DNA of 64,000 bases from Prevotella sp. BV3P1 (GTDB lineage Bacteria; Bacteroidota; Bacteroidia; Bacteroidales; Bacteroidaceae): assembly GCF_000479005.1 (NCBI RefSeq), contig NZ_AWXC01000021.1, forward strand, positions 19,938-83,937, read 5' to 3'. A model generated the notes under the pieces. The model searched no databases, was not told the DNA's origin, and worked only from the letters and a program-made list of their open reading frames with translations. Made by a program: the position numbers and the translations under genes. Of this stretch, positions 7,087 through 14,478 are shown one piece after another. Position 1 is the first letter of the stretch. Each line of letters starts with the position of its first letter.

Positions 7087-8019
7087 TTATCGAGGTCCTA
7101 AAAACTTATCACCGTTCAGATGTATCATGTGGTCAGGCATATCAGCGATCCAAACCTCTGTCTCCCAAGCTAATTGTTCAGAAAACTTTTTAAACTTGCT
7201 GAAATTCAGAAATGCTGTAACAAAAATCTTTCCTGATTTTACCTTTTCTGTCATCTTGCTTATATCCTTGATACGCTCTGGATCCATGGGACCAACCGAA
7301 TCTACAGCCTCAATGAAGTAAATCCAATCTTTATCTTCACGGTATAGAACTACGTCAGGCATCTTATCGTGTAGTGTAATCTCGAAACCTAAGTCTTTGA
7401 GTTTTGACTCGTTCTTGATCATGTCTTTCTTTATAGTATCACCTACATAAAGACATTCTGACCCAGGGGCGAATCGTGGAGCAAATTCTTCAATAATGGC
7501 TTTTTGTAATCTGTTGTGTGAACCAGGACTAAAGGTGAAGTCTTGGTTATTTATCTTTACTGGCATTTTTTGCATGACCTTTTTTGAAGCATAAATTTCA
7601 GTGAGGCTTTGGTGCCTTTTTAAAAATGATGTCAAAGCAGCACCTTCTTCACCGACGCCACAATCAAGTTCTGTTACCTCTCGGAGTACCGCCAAAAACT
7701 CATTGGTCAAGCGGTATCTGTAATTTGGACTATTCGTAGCCTTACCATTATCCTCGATGAGGGCAGCATTTCTAAAGTGATGCATTGCCTGTTTGCGGAA
7801 AGTTTCTCTCGAATTTTCGGCATAGGATACATTGTAATAGGCATTGATAAAAGCAATTACATCATGTATTCTAATCCATTCATTCGTTGCATCACTAAAA
7901 TTATCTTCCTCTTTTATTCCTCCCATGGCCAATATAGTTAAGGCGCATAGGTCAGATTGTTGCGCTACAGGCATGTCTAAGTCTGCCAATAGTTTCTTAA
8001 TGGCTTCTATCTTATCCAT
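7087..8019 (-). CDS. BsuBI/PstI-family type II restriction endonuclease
   Basis: A 310-residue protein with an N-terminal helical, winged-helix-like part (about 1-120) and a C-terminal nuclease domain. DVVLYREDKDWIYFIEAV (about residues 222-240) provides the D...E-x core of a PD-(D/E)xK-type site, and KIFVTAFLNFSKFKKF follows, both typical of the BsuBI/PstI family. Prototype enzymes cut CTGCAG, but specificity here is not proven. It overlaps the methyltransferase gene by 13 nt, the usual M-then-R order. It runs against the leading-region genes, so it would not be read from a single-stranded minus template. Confidence 0.88.
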   Translation of the reverse strand: MDKIEAIKKLLADLDMPVAQQSDLCALTILAMGGIKEEDNFSDATNEWIRIHDVIAFINAYYNVSYAENSRETFRKQAMHHFRNAALIEDNGKATNSPNYRYRLTNEFLAVLREVTELDCGVGEEGAALTSFLKRHQSLTEIYASKKVMQKMPVKINNQDFTFSPGSHNRLQKAIIEEFAPRFAPGSECLYVGDTIKKDMIKNESKLKDLGFEITLHDKMPDVVLYREDKDWIYFIEAVDSVGPMDPERIKDISKMTEKVKSGKIFVTAFLNFSKFKKFSEQLAWETEVWIADMPDHMIHLNGDKFLGPR

Positions 8020-9470
8020 CTTGATAATATTCTATTACACGTTAGTTCACTATAATCTTTTCCTATAAGTTCTCTACCCATCAAACATATTGTGTCTTTC
8101 GATGGAACAGGCATCTTGTTTATTTCTGTTGAATTGACCTGTGTGGAACCATTAAGGATTCTGTAGTATTGATCATATATGGTTGAGTTCAGGAGGACAT
8201 ACAACCCAAAAACTTCCTCCATACTATTGCATTTTATATAATTGATCTTGTTCTGTGTACTTATGTATTTATACTCTGGGTAATCCGATCGGAGATATAT
8301 ACCACATTGCAAACGTCTTTTTTCCTCTTTTGATGTGAACCTTTTAATGAACAAATAGTTTGCATTCTCTTGCAAATACCCACTCTTATCTGTACAGATA
8401 TATTCGTCTTCTTTGCCTGTTGGCCACTTTATTCTACCGTCTTTAATGTGTTGAGCGTAGAACAAAGGATATGCCCCTTTCTCACCTTTGCTTCTTAGAA
8501 CTTCTCTGGTACGAAAGTCTACTATAATGCCAGTCTTCATGCGTAAATCATCTGAAACAAGGGTTTCAGACAACTTTCCCAATGTTGATAGCACCTCTAT
8601 TTCTTTTTGGTTTGTCACCAAATAGATGTACCCATTGGGCGCTACGATAGTATTATAGTCTACATCGAAAAATCTTATATCAGAAAAATTAGAAGTTTGG
8701 GAGAAAGACATCCTTATCTTTTTAGGGAAGGTCTGTTCTTTCTTTATCTTTACGATTATGGTTTCCTGCAGAACGGAATCACCGTCAAACACCTTGTCTC
8801 TACTCCCAAAAAGATGTATTCGGGTAATTATTCCATGTGCCAGCAAATATTTCCTAAACTTCTCAAAATATGCTCCCGAAGTCCAAGATCTCGGAATAAT
8901 ATAAACCAGTTCTCCACCTTCTTTAAGATTATATATTCCCATTGCCCAAAAGAGGAAGTAGAGATTGGGGGCACCATAACAGACCTCTGGCATATGCTTC
9001 GCTTCTGGAGCATCTTTTGATATTTTCTTATATGGTGGATTACCTATTATCAAATCATATTCATCCATATTAGCCTGTGCAAAAATGGAAGCCTTATTTC
9101 CAAAAGGCTGTGATGTGATATAGTTCTCCTGACGAATTTCAAAAGAAAAGTTAGCGTCTTTGATAGAGGCAAGGTTTTCTTCGAGTAGTCCGAGTACCTT
9201 TACATCATTTTCATAGCACACTAAATGGATGTTCCCATTATATCCGCTCTCACGCATTCTGCTTATAAGAGCTACTGATAAGATTCCACTTCCAGCACCA
9301 GCATCAAGAACTTTCAAGCTGCGCCTATCCATGTCTATATCAAACATAGAAGCCATGAACTTTGCCGTTGTACCTGGTGTAAAGAACTGACCGTACTTCT
9401 TTCTGTCTGCTTTGGAATTTCCACAGACAAAAGACGAAGTCCTATTTATAGTTTCACTTAATGCTACCAT
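8007..9470 (-). CDS. N6-adenine DNA methyltransferase of the BsuBI/PstI-type system
   Basis: A 487-residue SAM-dependent methyltransferase: motif I LDAGAGSGILS (about 55-65), catalytic motif IV NPPY (about 143), and a long C-terminal target-recognition region. The N-terminal GQFFTPGTTAKFMASMF is typical of Eco57I/BsuBI-type adenine methyltransferases. It should protect the site cut by the neighbouring endonuclease. Upstream, 3 nt separate it from the serine recombinase, so the three genes probably form one transcript. Confidence 0.9.
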   Translation of the reverse strand: MVALSETINRTSSFVCGNSKADRKKYGQFFTPGTTAKFMASMFDIDMDRRSLKVLDAGAGSGILSVALISRMRESGYNGNIHLVCYENDVKVLGLLEENLASIKDANFSFEIRQENYITSQPFGNKASIFAQANMDEYDLIIGNPPYKKISKDAPEAKHMPEVCYGAPNLYFLFWAMGIYNLKEGGELVYIIPRSWTSGAYFEKFRKYLLAHGIITRIHLFGSRDKVFDGDSVLQETIIVKIKKEQTFPKKIRMSFSQTSNFSDIRFFDVDYNTIVAPNGYIYLVTNQKEIEVLSTLGKLSETLVSDDLRMKTGIIVDFRTREVLRSKGEKGAYPLFYAQHIKDGRIKWPTGKEDEYICTDKSGYLQENANYLFIKRFTSKEEKRRLQCGIYLRSDYPEYKYISTQNKINYIKCNSMEEVFGLYVLLNSTIYDQYYRILNGSTQVNSTEINKMPVPSKDTICLMGRELIGKDYSELTCNRILSRWIR

Positions 9471-9473
9471 ATG

Positions 9474-10046
9474 TCATTTCCTGTCCAACTTAATTTTCCT
9501 GATATTCAAATACCTGTAAACGGTGGATTTTGACTTAATCCCAAGCTGCTGCATAATCGGTTCGATTCCCATGCCCTGTTTATAAAGACCCACAACAGCA
9601 TCAATCTTATTCTGATTGATGCCTGGTGCTCTTCCCAATCTCTTTCCTTTAAGTTGGGCCTCTTTTCGCCCAGCCGAACATCTTTCGGCAATCACCGACC
9701 GTTCAAACTCGGCCAATGCTGCCATCAAGGTCATCATGAGTTTGCCTGTGTTGGAATTGCCGTCTATGCCGTCTTTGATCGATATGAGGGTGATGCCTCG
9801 ATTGTGGAGGGAGTCGAAAATCTCCAGCAGGTTTTTGAGCGACCGCCCCAATCGGTCAAACTTATAAACCACAAGCGTATCGCCTTCCCTAAGAAAGGAA
9901 AGGCACTTTTCAAGCTCTGGGCGTTGTCTGATGCCCGACACCTTCTCTTGGAAGATAGTCTGGCATCCCTTATCCCTCAAAGCTGTGAGCTGCATATCAA
10001 GATGCTGCTCTCTACTTGATACCCTTGCATAACCTATATTCGCCAT
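9474..10046 (-). CDS. Serine recombinase (resolvase/invertase family)
   Basis: A 190-residue small serine recombinase. The start at 10046 (MANIGYARVSSREQHLDMQL) is preferred over the longer frame because the catalytic Ser lies near residue 10 and the promoter lies just upstream. DRLGRSLKNLLEIF (about 66-80) and AALAEFERSVIAERC are family hallmarks, followed by an HTH ending in KSKSTVYRYLNI. It may mobilise or control the restriction cassette. An inverted repeat with a promoter lies before it (10050-10094). Confidence 0.9.
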   Translation of the reverse strand: MANIGYARVSSREQHLDMQLTALRDKGCQTIFQEKVSGIRQRPELEKCLSFLREGDTLVVYKFDRLGRSLKNLLEIFDSLHNRGITLISIKDGIDGNSNTGKLMMTLMAALAEFERSVIAERCSAGRKEAQLKGKRLGRAPGINQNKIDAVVGLYKQGMGIEPIMQQLGIKSKSTVYRYLNIRKIKLDRK

Positions 10047-10049
10047 ATA

Positions 10050-10094
10050 GTGTTCGATTATTATTTGTTTGCAAAGATAATGCAAATCGAACAC
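10050..10094 (-). promoter_or_regulatory. Promoter and 10-bp inverted repeat (res/operator-like)
   Basis: GTGTTCGATT (10050-10059) is perfectly repeated in inverse as AATCGAACAC (10085-10094). Between them on the minus strand lies TATCTTTGC, a consensus -7 box (10072-10079), with a GTTG 20 bp further upstream. The arrangement suggests a recombinase binding site that also represses its own gene. A related GTTCGATTA occurs nearby at 10136. Confidence 0.6.
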
Positions 10095-10683
10095 AAAAAC
10101 AACTCTAAAGCGGTATTTCTGCATCTAATTTTAGAGTTCGATTAACTTTTATCTTTTTCGTACTGTGTCCGACCTTGATTTCCGATCTGCGAGTAAGTCC
10201 CAAATCAGTTGGCGGTATTCAACGCACTGCCAACCTACACAGCCCTGGTATCTTTGCCTTTTCCCTAAAGTCTTTTCTCCATTTCGTCTGAGCCAATGGC
10301 ACAGACTTCATTTAGCCCATGCAAAACACACTATCGTAAGTTTTGTTCTTATCCCAATCCCTCCATTACTCCTGCGGAGTTATTTATTCAGTAAGCGTTG
10401 CCTACTTCTTACCAGGTAGCTGCCAGTATTGATTTTATTGTGCAAAGGTAGTGTGGCCTCCATTCCTGCGAAAGTACCGCAGAAGCTATTTTCAGGGAAT
10501 TTTGGACAAACCCTCCACAATTTCTATCAAAATTGGGTATCCATCCAAAATTCCCTGAAAATTCCTTGCGCATCCATTGCGTCCCCACTATTACCATGCA
10601 CATAAAATTCAATCCCGGTCAGCTCCCACTGGCAAGCAGTGGAAAACTAAAGGGAAAAGTATCACATCATTAAAACTTAAAAC
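10095..10683 (+). promoter_or_regulatory. Leader copy L4, divergent, with giant hairpin (10442-10600)
   Basis: No convincing gene. The end repeats the leader plan with different sequence. The inner arms TTTTCAGGGAATTTTGGA / TCCAAAATTCCCTGAAAA (10490-10507 and 10547-10564) replace the CATAACAATAT arms of other copies but still pair. TACCTTTGC is kept on the minus strand of the left arm (10442-10450), with a TTTC 19 bp from it. A small stem CACTG/CAGTG and AAACTAAAGGGAAAAG precede the gene at 10684. The sequence change with retained pairing argues for a selected structure. Confidence 0.75.
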
Positions 10684-11019
10684 ATGGTAACAATTCAAAT
10701 TCCTGCCAGTGTCGATACAGCGATGTCGATGATTGGCTATGAACCGAAGACCACCTTTTGGATGGACTTTTCGATTGCAGACAAGTTTGGTATCGAGGCT
10801 ATCGTTGATACTTTCAATCGTGCTTTCAAGGAGTGGCACACCGACCACATCTACCTCACCGAGCTTGTGATGGTGCTCAACCACAAGATTTGGCAGTGGT
10901 ATGAGAAGAACGACACCATCGCAAGGGTGTACGACAAGCTTTGGCGCAAAGCTGATGAGTGGGCGCAGGAGAATCTGCACGGTAAGGAGTTGCAATACTT
11001 CTACGAGGTAACAGACTAA
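10684..11019 (+). CDS. Conserved hypothetical leading-region protein (111 aa)
   Basis: A 111-residue soluble, helix-rich protein starting MVTIQIPASVDTAMSMIGYE. Trp-rich segments (FWMDFS, IWQWYEKN, LWRKADEWAQEN) and acidic ends. Homologues are, from memory, common in Bacteroidales elements as a DUF family (possibly DUF6874) of unknown role. It directly follows hairpin leader L4 and is followed by an AACCA-loop hairpin and two more genes. Confidence 0.7.
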   Translation: MVTIQIPASVDTAMSMIGYEPKTTFWMDFSIADKFGIEAIVDTFNRAFKEWHTDHIYLTELVMVLNHKIWQWYEKNDTIARVYDKLWRKADEWAQENLHGKELQYFYEVTD

Positions 11020-11028
11020 CAAGGAAAC

Positions 11029-11049
11029 GGAGGGACTAACCATCCCTCT
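11029..11049 (+). promoter_or_regulatory. AACCA-loop hairpin, copy 6
   Basis: Stem GGAGGGA / TCCCTCT around the loop CTAACCA, ending 15 nt before the ATG at 11065. Confidence 0.7.
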
Positions 11050-11064
11050 ACAAAATAACTTCCA

Positions 11065-11247
11065 ATGAAAGATTTTATGTTATTAACTTGTTTCGTTGTA
11101 AACAGTATAAACTTAATTGTTGCGAATCAGTTATCCGACTTGATGAAATGCGCTTTCTTTCTGCTGTTTATTGTTTCTGCATTTTTGTGGCTGTTTTACT
11201 CAAAGAATGGTCAATCATTATTAAACTATTTGAACAACTATGAATAA
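11065..11247 (+). CDS. Small membrane protein (60 aa)
   Basis: Two hydrophobic stretches (about residues 4-21 and 29-46) separated by a short polar loop predict a two-helix inner-membrane protein. No family recognised. The start is supported by the hairpin 15 nt upstream. Its end overlaps the start of the zinc-ribbon gene at 11240 by 8 nt, so the two are probably coupled. Confidence 0.6.
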   Translation: MKDFMLLTCFVVNSINLIVANQLSDLMKCAFFLLFIVSAFLWLFYSKNGQSLLNYLNNYE

Positions 11248-11746
11248 AGAATATTTATCAGCTCATTGTCCTTATTGTGGTAGTCGCATCTATCGTAATA
11301 GTCATGGCTATCAATGTGAACACTGTAATTTTCAAGTAAAAAATTATATTTGTAATCGACATTTTAATAAAGAAGAAATAGAAAAAGTACTAATGGGAGA
11401 AGAAATAATAATAGACGGTTTTTCTACTAATACTGGAAAAATGTTCTCTTCCATTCCGGTTATACAAAACTATACGATTGTTCTTGACAATACAATAGCC
11501 CTACTTCAACAAGGACGTATTGTGGTGGGTACCAAATCTTTTGTTTGTGAGCCTTTCCAACGAGAAAAATCTATTAAGTTCAGAGTTCAGCGTATGTATA
11601 ATGGTCATCAGATAACCGTAGGTGAAATCAAGACCTTGTTACAACAAGGAAAGGTTGTTATTGATACCTTAGACGAAAGTGGCAACAGACAAAACAACGA
11701 ATTGATATTGCTTTCAAAGCAGTGTATGAAAGTTTCGTTTACATAA
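11240..11746 (+). CDS. Zinc-ribbon protein with topoisomerase C-terminal-type repeats
   Basis: A 168-residue protein. CPYCGS...CEHC (about residues 10-31) forms a zinc ribbon, followed by units resembling the C-terminal repeat of bacterial DNA topoisomerase I/III (an NYICNRHFNKEEIEKVLMGE helix, then GFSTNTGKMFSS). A second helix-plus-strand unit (HQITVGEIKTLLQQGKVV) follows. There is no topoisomerase catalytic domain. It may bind single-stranded DNA. A relative lies at 22092-22919 on the other strand. Confidence 0.65.
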   Translation: MNKEYLSAHCPYCGSRIYRNSHGYQCEHCNFQVKNYICNRHFNKEEIEKVLMGEEIIIDGFSTNTGKMFSSIPVIQNYTIVLDNTIALLQQGRIVVGTKSFVCEPFQREKSIKFRVQRMYNGHQITVGEIKTLLQQGKVVIDTLDESGNRQNNELILLSKQCMKVSFT

Positions 11747-11867
11747 AAATTGAACATAATAGTAATTTCCTGATAAAAACAATATTTTTAAAATTATTAT
11801 ATGTATCTTTACACACAAAATTGATAAAACATTAAACAAAATTGTTTCACACAAAAAAATCTGCCAT
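11747..11867 (+). promoter_or_regulatory. Putative promoter region of the lipoprotein gene
   Basis: AT-rich intergenic stretch with a TATCTTTA that approximates a -7 box (about 11803-11810) and a GAAAC-free leader to the ATG at 11868. Weak evidence only. Confidence 0.35.
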
Positions 11868-12503
11868 ATGAAAAGACTAAATTTATTTCACTTATTTATT
11901 CTTTGTGTAGCTGTATTCTGCTTAACCGCTTGCGAGAAAGAAGACTTGAATGACACGAAAGAAACAACTAAGCCAGTGACAGCCAAACTGATTGTAACTT
12001 ACACAGGCGATACAACCATGTTTAGTTCTAAAAGTTATGTTTATGCCATTGATGCCCATAAACTATCTCGGCATAGTGTGTTTGTTGATAACAAAGAAGA
12101 CTTTTATACTGGATTAAATTGGGTAATGCAAGGTAATGAACTGCCTACATTGAATAAAATCTATTTGCCTTCTACAGTATTGGATCAAAAACAAAAATTG
12201 ATTAGTAGAACATACTATACGTATGCAGATATTGCCTGCTTTGGGTACTATGAAGATTTTAGCCAAACTGTTACAAAGCCAAACTACAGAAAAGAGGAAA
12301 GCGGCGATATAAATGTAAATATTAAAGCTTTTATCAAAGATAAATTGGTACGTGAAGTAACTTATACAATCAACTTAAAAGAACCAAAAGCATGGATAAT
12401 TTTCTACAGCGACAAATCTTTTGCTGATAAAAGACATGAAGGGGACGGACTTCACAATGAAAATGACGACGATATCCATTTTAATGTTGTAGTTGATAAT
12501 TAG
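11868..12503 (+). CDS. Putative lipoprotein (211 aa)
   Basis: Signal peptide MKRLNLFHLFILCVAVFCLT followed by AC-E (lipobox, Cys about residue 22) shows export and lipid anchoring. The mature part is beta-rich (AKLIVTYTGDTTMFSSKSYV...) and ends in an acidic tail (HNENDDDIHFNVVVDN). No family recognised. It stands alone on the plus strand after the leading operons and before a terminator, and faces the fimbrillin cluster; probably cargo acting at the cell envelope. Confidence 0.75.
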   Translation: MKRLNLFHLFILCVAVFCLTACEKEDLNDTKETTKPVTAKLIVTYTGDTTMFSSKSYVYAIDAHKLSRHSVFVDNKEDFYTGLNWVMQGNELPTLNKIYLPSTVLDQKQKLISRTYYTYADIACFGYYEDFSQTVTKPNYRKEESGDINVNIKAFIKDKLVREVTYTINLKEPKAWIIFYSDKSFADKRHEGDGLHNENDDDIHFNVVVDN

Positions 12504-12519
12504 TTAATATTTTGAAGAA

Positions 12520-12561
12520 AAATATAGGGACATAGATTATTGATACTATGCCCCTATATTT
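12520..12561. terminator. Bidirectional terminator
   Basis: Long stem AAATATAGGGaCATAG / CTATGcCCCTATATTT, A-rich before and T-rich after, between the lipoprotein gene and the convergent small gene at 12582. Confidence 0.75.
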
Positions 12562-12581
12562 ATAGTATGGTTACCTAACTT

Positions 12582-12755
12582 CTATTTATTCATAGGAAAG
12601 TCAAAGTACTTAGCACCATTTGGTCCGATTTCTTCATCTTCCCAGTCATCAACATCTATGTTCATTTTTGGATCTTTACCTGGAGAAGCAGCTGCCAATA
12701 TGGGTTCACCCACTTCAAAAATAGTAATTTCAGGTGATATATATTTCTTTTTCAT
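12582..12755 (-). CDS. Small PEIT-type protein (57 aa)
   Basis: Intact frame MKKKYISPEITIFEVGEPIL, then AAASPGKDPK, then an acidic tail (DVDDWEDEEIG). Short proteins with K-Y-x-x-PE-I at the start and an Ala/Ser-rich break near residue 22 are widespread in Prevotella/Bacteroides beside surface or secreted proteins; function unknown. It lies 43 nt downstream of the fimbrillin gene on the same strand, so it is probably co-expressed. A peptide precursor or assembly factor are both possible. Confidence 0.6.
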   Translation of the reverse strand: MKKKYISPEITIFEVGEPILAAASPGKDPKMNIDVDDWEDEEIGPNGAKYFDFPMNK

Positions 12756-12798
12756 CTTATGTATATTTTTCTTTTCCTATCATTTTATTTGTTAGACA

Positions 12799-14478
12799 TC
12801 AGAATTCAAAAACAGGGCGTACCATGTTTTCAGTTTTTGTTGTACGTGCCCATTGCCGGTATTGCTTCACTCTGGTATTATAAAACCATACCTTCGAAGG
12901 GTCTATATTTTCAGATGGATTTAGCCAGTACCGACAATACTCGTCATCATGTCCCAAGTCCCATACATAAAAAGAATTATAAGCTAAGCGTCTTTCTCCT
13001 CCGTGAATTGACCCTGGATACTGTTCGGTCCCTGACAACAATTTATCAAGAGCACCATAATCCCTGGGCTGGTTTTTATAGTGTAGCTGCCCATCATATT
13101 GAGTACCGCCACAAGCAGCAAATATCAAATCAAATTCACGGAAACCTGGTACATACCATTGAGTCCATGAAGGAGCTTTGCCTAAATATTTGTTTTGTGA
13201 AAACCATGTATTTATATTTTCTAAATCCGAGTAAGAGAAAAATATATTACCGTCATATTTTCGCAACCATCTCAATGAAATGGCAAGTCCATGCTTACTA
13301 TAAGGTGCTTGTCCACTGCCATTCTCGTTTATATATGCTATCATAGCGACGGGATTTTCGTGAGCTGCAATAGCATCCTCACTATATTGGTAAATATTTC
13401 CAGCATCGGAAATGACCCAACCCAGTTTAGGTTCTTGTAATTTAGGTTTTTGGTCTGGGTAACCAATAAAGTCATCCGTTATAGTAATCGTGTATTTGTA
13501 TCTTTTTCCTGCTTTCAAATCAGCTTTGAAAGGAAAATAAGTAATGCCATAACTATTGTAGTCGCCAACAACATATTGACCTGTGCTGTGGTCATAAATT
13601 TTACATTTCATCCATACATAGGAATAAACGTTTTGTTCGTCATTCTCATCAATAGCCTTATTAATGTCTGCAATTCTAACGCCTGACTTGGGATTCCACG
13701 GTTGATGATTCAACGGAACTAAAAAAATGTCTTGGCTGGCATTAAGATATGATTTATCTGCTTTTTCAAAGTTGTCTATATCAAATGAATATTCGCCAAG
13801 TCCTAATAAATCCCTTGCCATGCGTGTTTGAACCGCCCCATTTCCCAGCATTGTAAACTCTGCTTCATGATACACCCCCTTTAAGCCGATTTGCTTGATG
13901 TCCATGATTTCAAGATTGTTTGACTTATTGGAAATTCCAAACTTGATTTGTGAAAGGAGGTGATGGAATTGTAATTTTACGGTACCATGATTTGTTTGTT
14001 TATATTCATCTGATTCGAAAGCTGCCATATAATCCTCGTTTCCCCCCGAATATGCACCAAGGCTTACCTCGTGGTTGCTCCATACATCTATTTCCGGTCT
14101 GCTTCCAAAATTATTGGGAGAGTTGACCGCAACAAAATGCAGGGGTTCATTTTCCAACCATCTCTTTCTCTCTTTCTTGTCTTTATATGAGAATATGCCA
14201 TTACCTTGATTGACTATTTCAACATTATCCATATATGGTTCTTCTTCTCCTGGGTCGTCAAGGAACGCATACACATAAAAGTTTTTCAATTTCTTGACAT
14301 AGTTTTGCGAGTCAAACGAAGTGCGAGTTCCTGTTTTCTCTTCGGAAACAGTGAACTTAATGGCATCGCTCGGCATCTTGCTTCTATCCTCCAGCTCTTC
14401 TTCCGTACAAGACGTGAAGCCCAATGATAACATGGCTATAAACAAAGCCATTGAATGTAATAAATTAAAATGTTTCAT
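12799..14478 (-). CDS. Fimbrillin-family lipoprotein
   Basis: A 559-residue lipoprotein. The signal peptide ends SLGFTSC (Cys about residue 24). A Mfa/fimbrillin-like domain follows, with the diagnostic VKLQFHHLLSQIKFGI near residue 170. The C-terminal part (after about residue 360) has SLRWLRKYDG, WTQWYVPGFREFDLI and VRPVFEF, resembling the DUF1566/FISUMP-type tip domain. Such proteins form or cap surface fimbriae. Its ATG overlaps the stop of the replication initiator as ATGA (14475-14478), so its translation is coupled to Rep. Confidence 0.82.
   Translation of the reverse strand: MKHFNLLHSMALFIAMLSLGFTSCTEEELEDRSKMPSDAIKFTVSEEKTGTRTSFDSQNYVKKLKNFYVYAFLDDPGEEEPYMDNVEIVNQGNGIFSYKDKKERKRWLENEPLHFVAVNSPNNFGSRPEIDVWSNHEVSLGAYSGGNEDYMAAFESDEYKQTNHGTVKLQFHHLLSQIKFGISNKSNNLEIMDIKQIGLKGVYHEAEFTMLGNGAVQTRMARDLLGLGEYSFDIDNFEKADKSYLNASQDIFLVPLNHQPWNPKSGVRIADINKAIDENDEQNVYSYVWMKCKIYDHSTGQYVVGDYNSYGITYFPFKADLKAGKRYKYTITITDDFIGYPDQKPKLQEPKLGWVISDAGNIYQYSEDAIAAHENPVAMIAYINENGSGQAPYSKHGLAISLRWLRKYDGNIFFSYSDLENINTWFSQNKYLGKAPSWTQWYVPGFREFDLIFAACGGTQYDGQLHYKNQPRDYGALDKLLSGTEQYPGSIHGGERRLAYNSFYVWDLGHDDEYCRYWLNPSENIDPSKVWFYNTRVKQYRQWARTTKTENMVRPVFEF

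Noticed and set aside
9474..10124. Longer version of the serine recombinase starting at 10124
   Set aside because: The extra 26 residues cover the promoter and inverted repeat, and family members start at the MANIGYARVS position.
10165..10419. 84-codon plus-strand frame in leader L4
   Set aside because: Low protein-like character, lies in the leader repeat and is not conserved in other copies.
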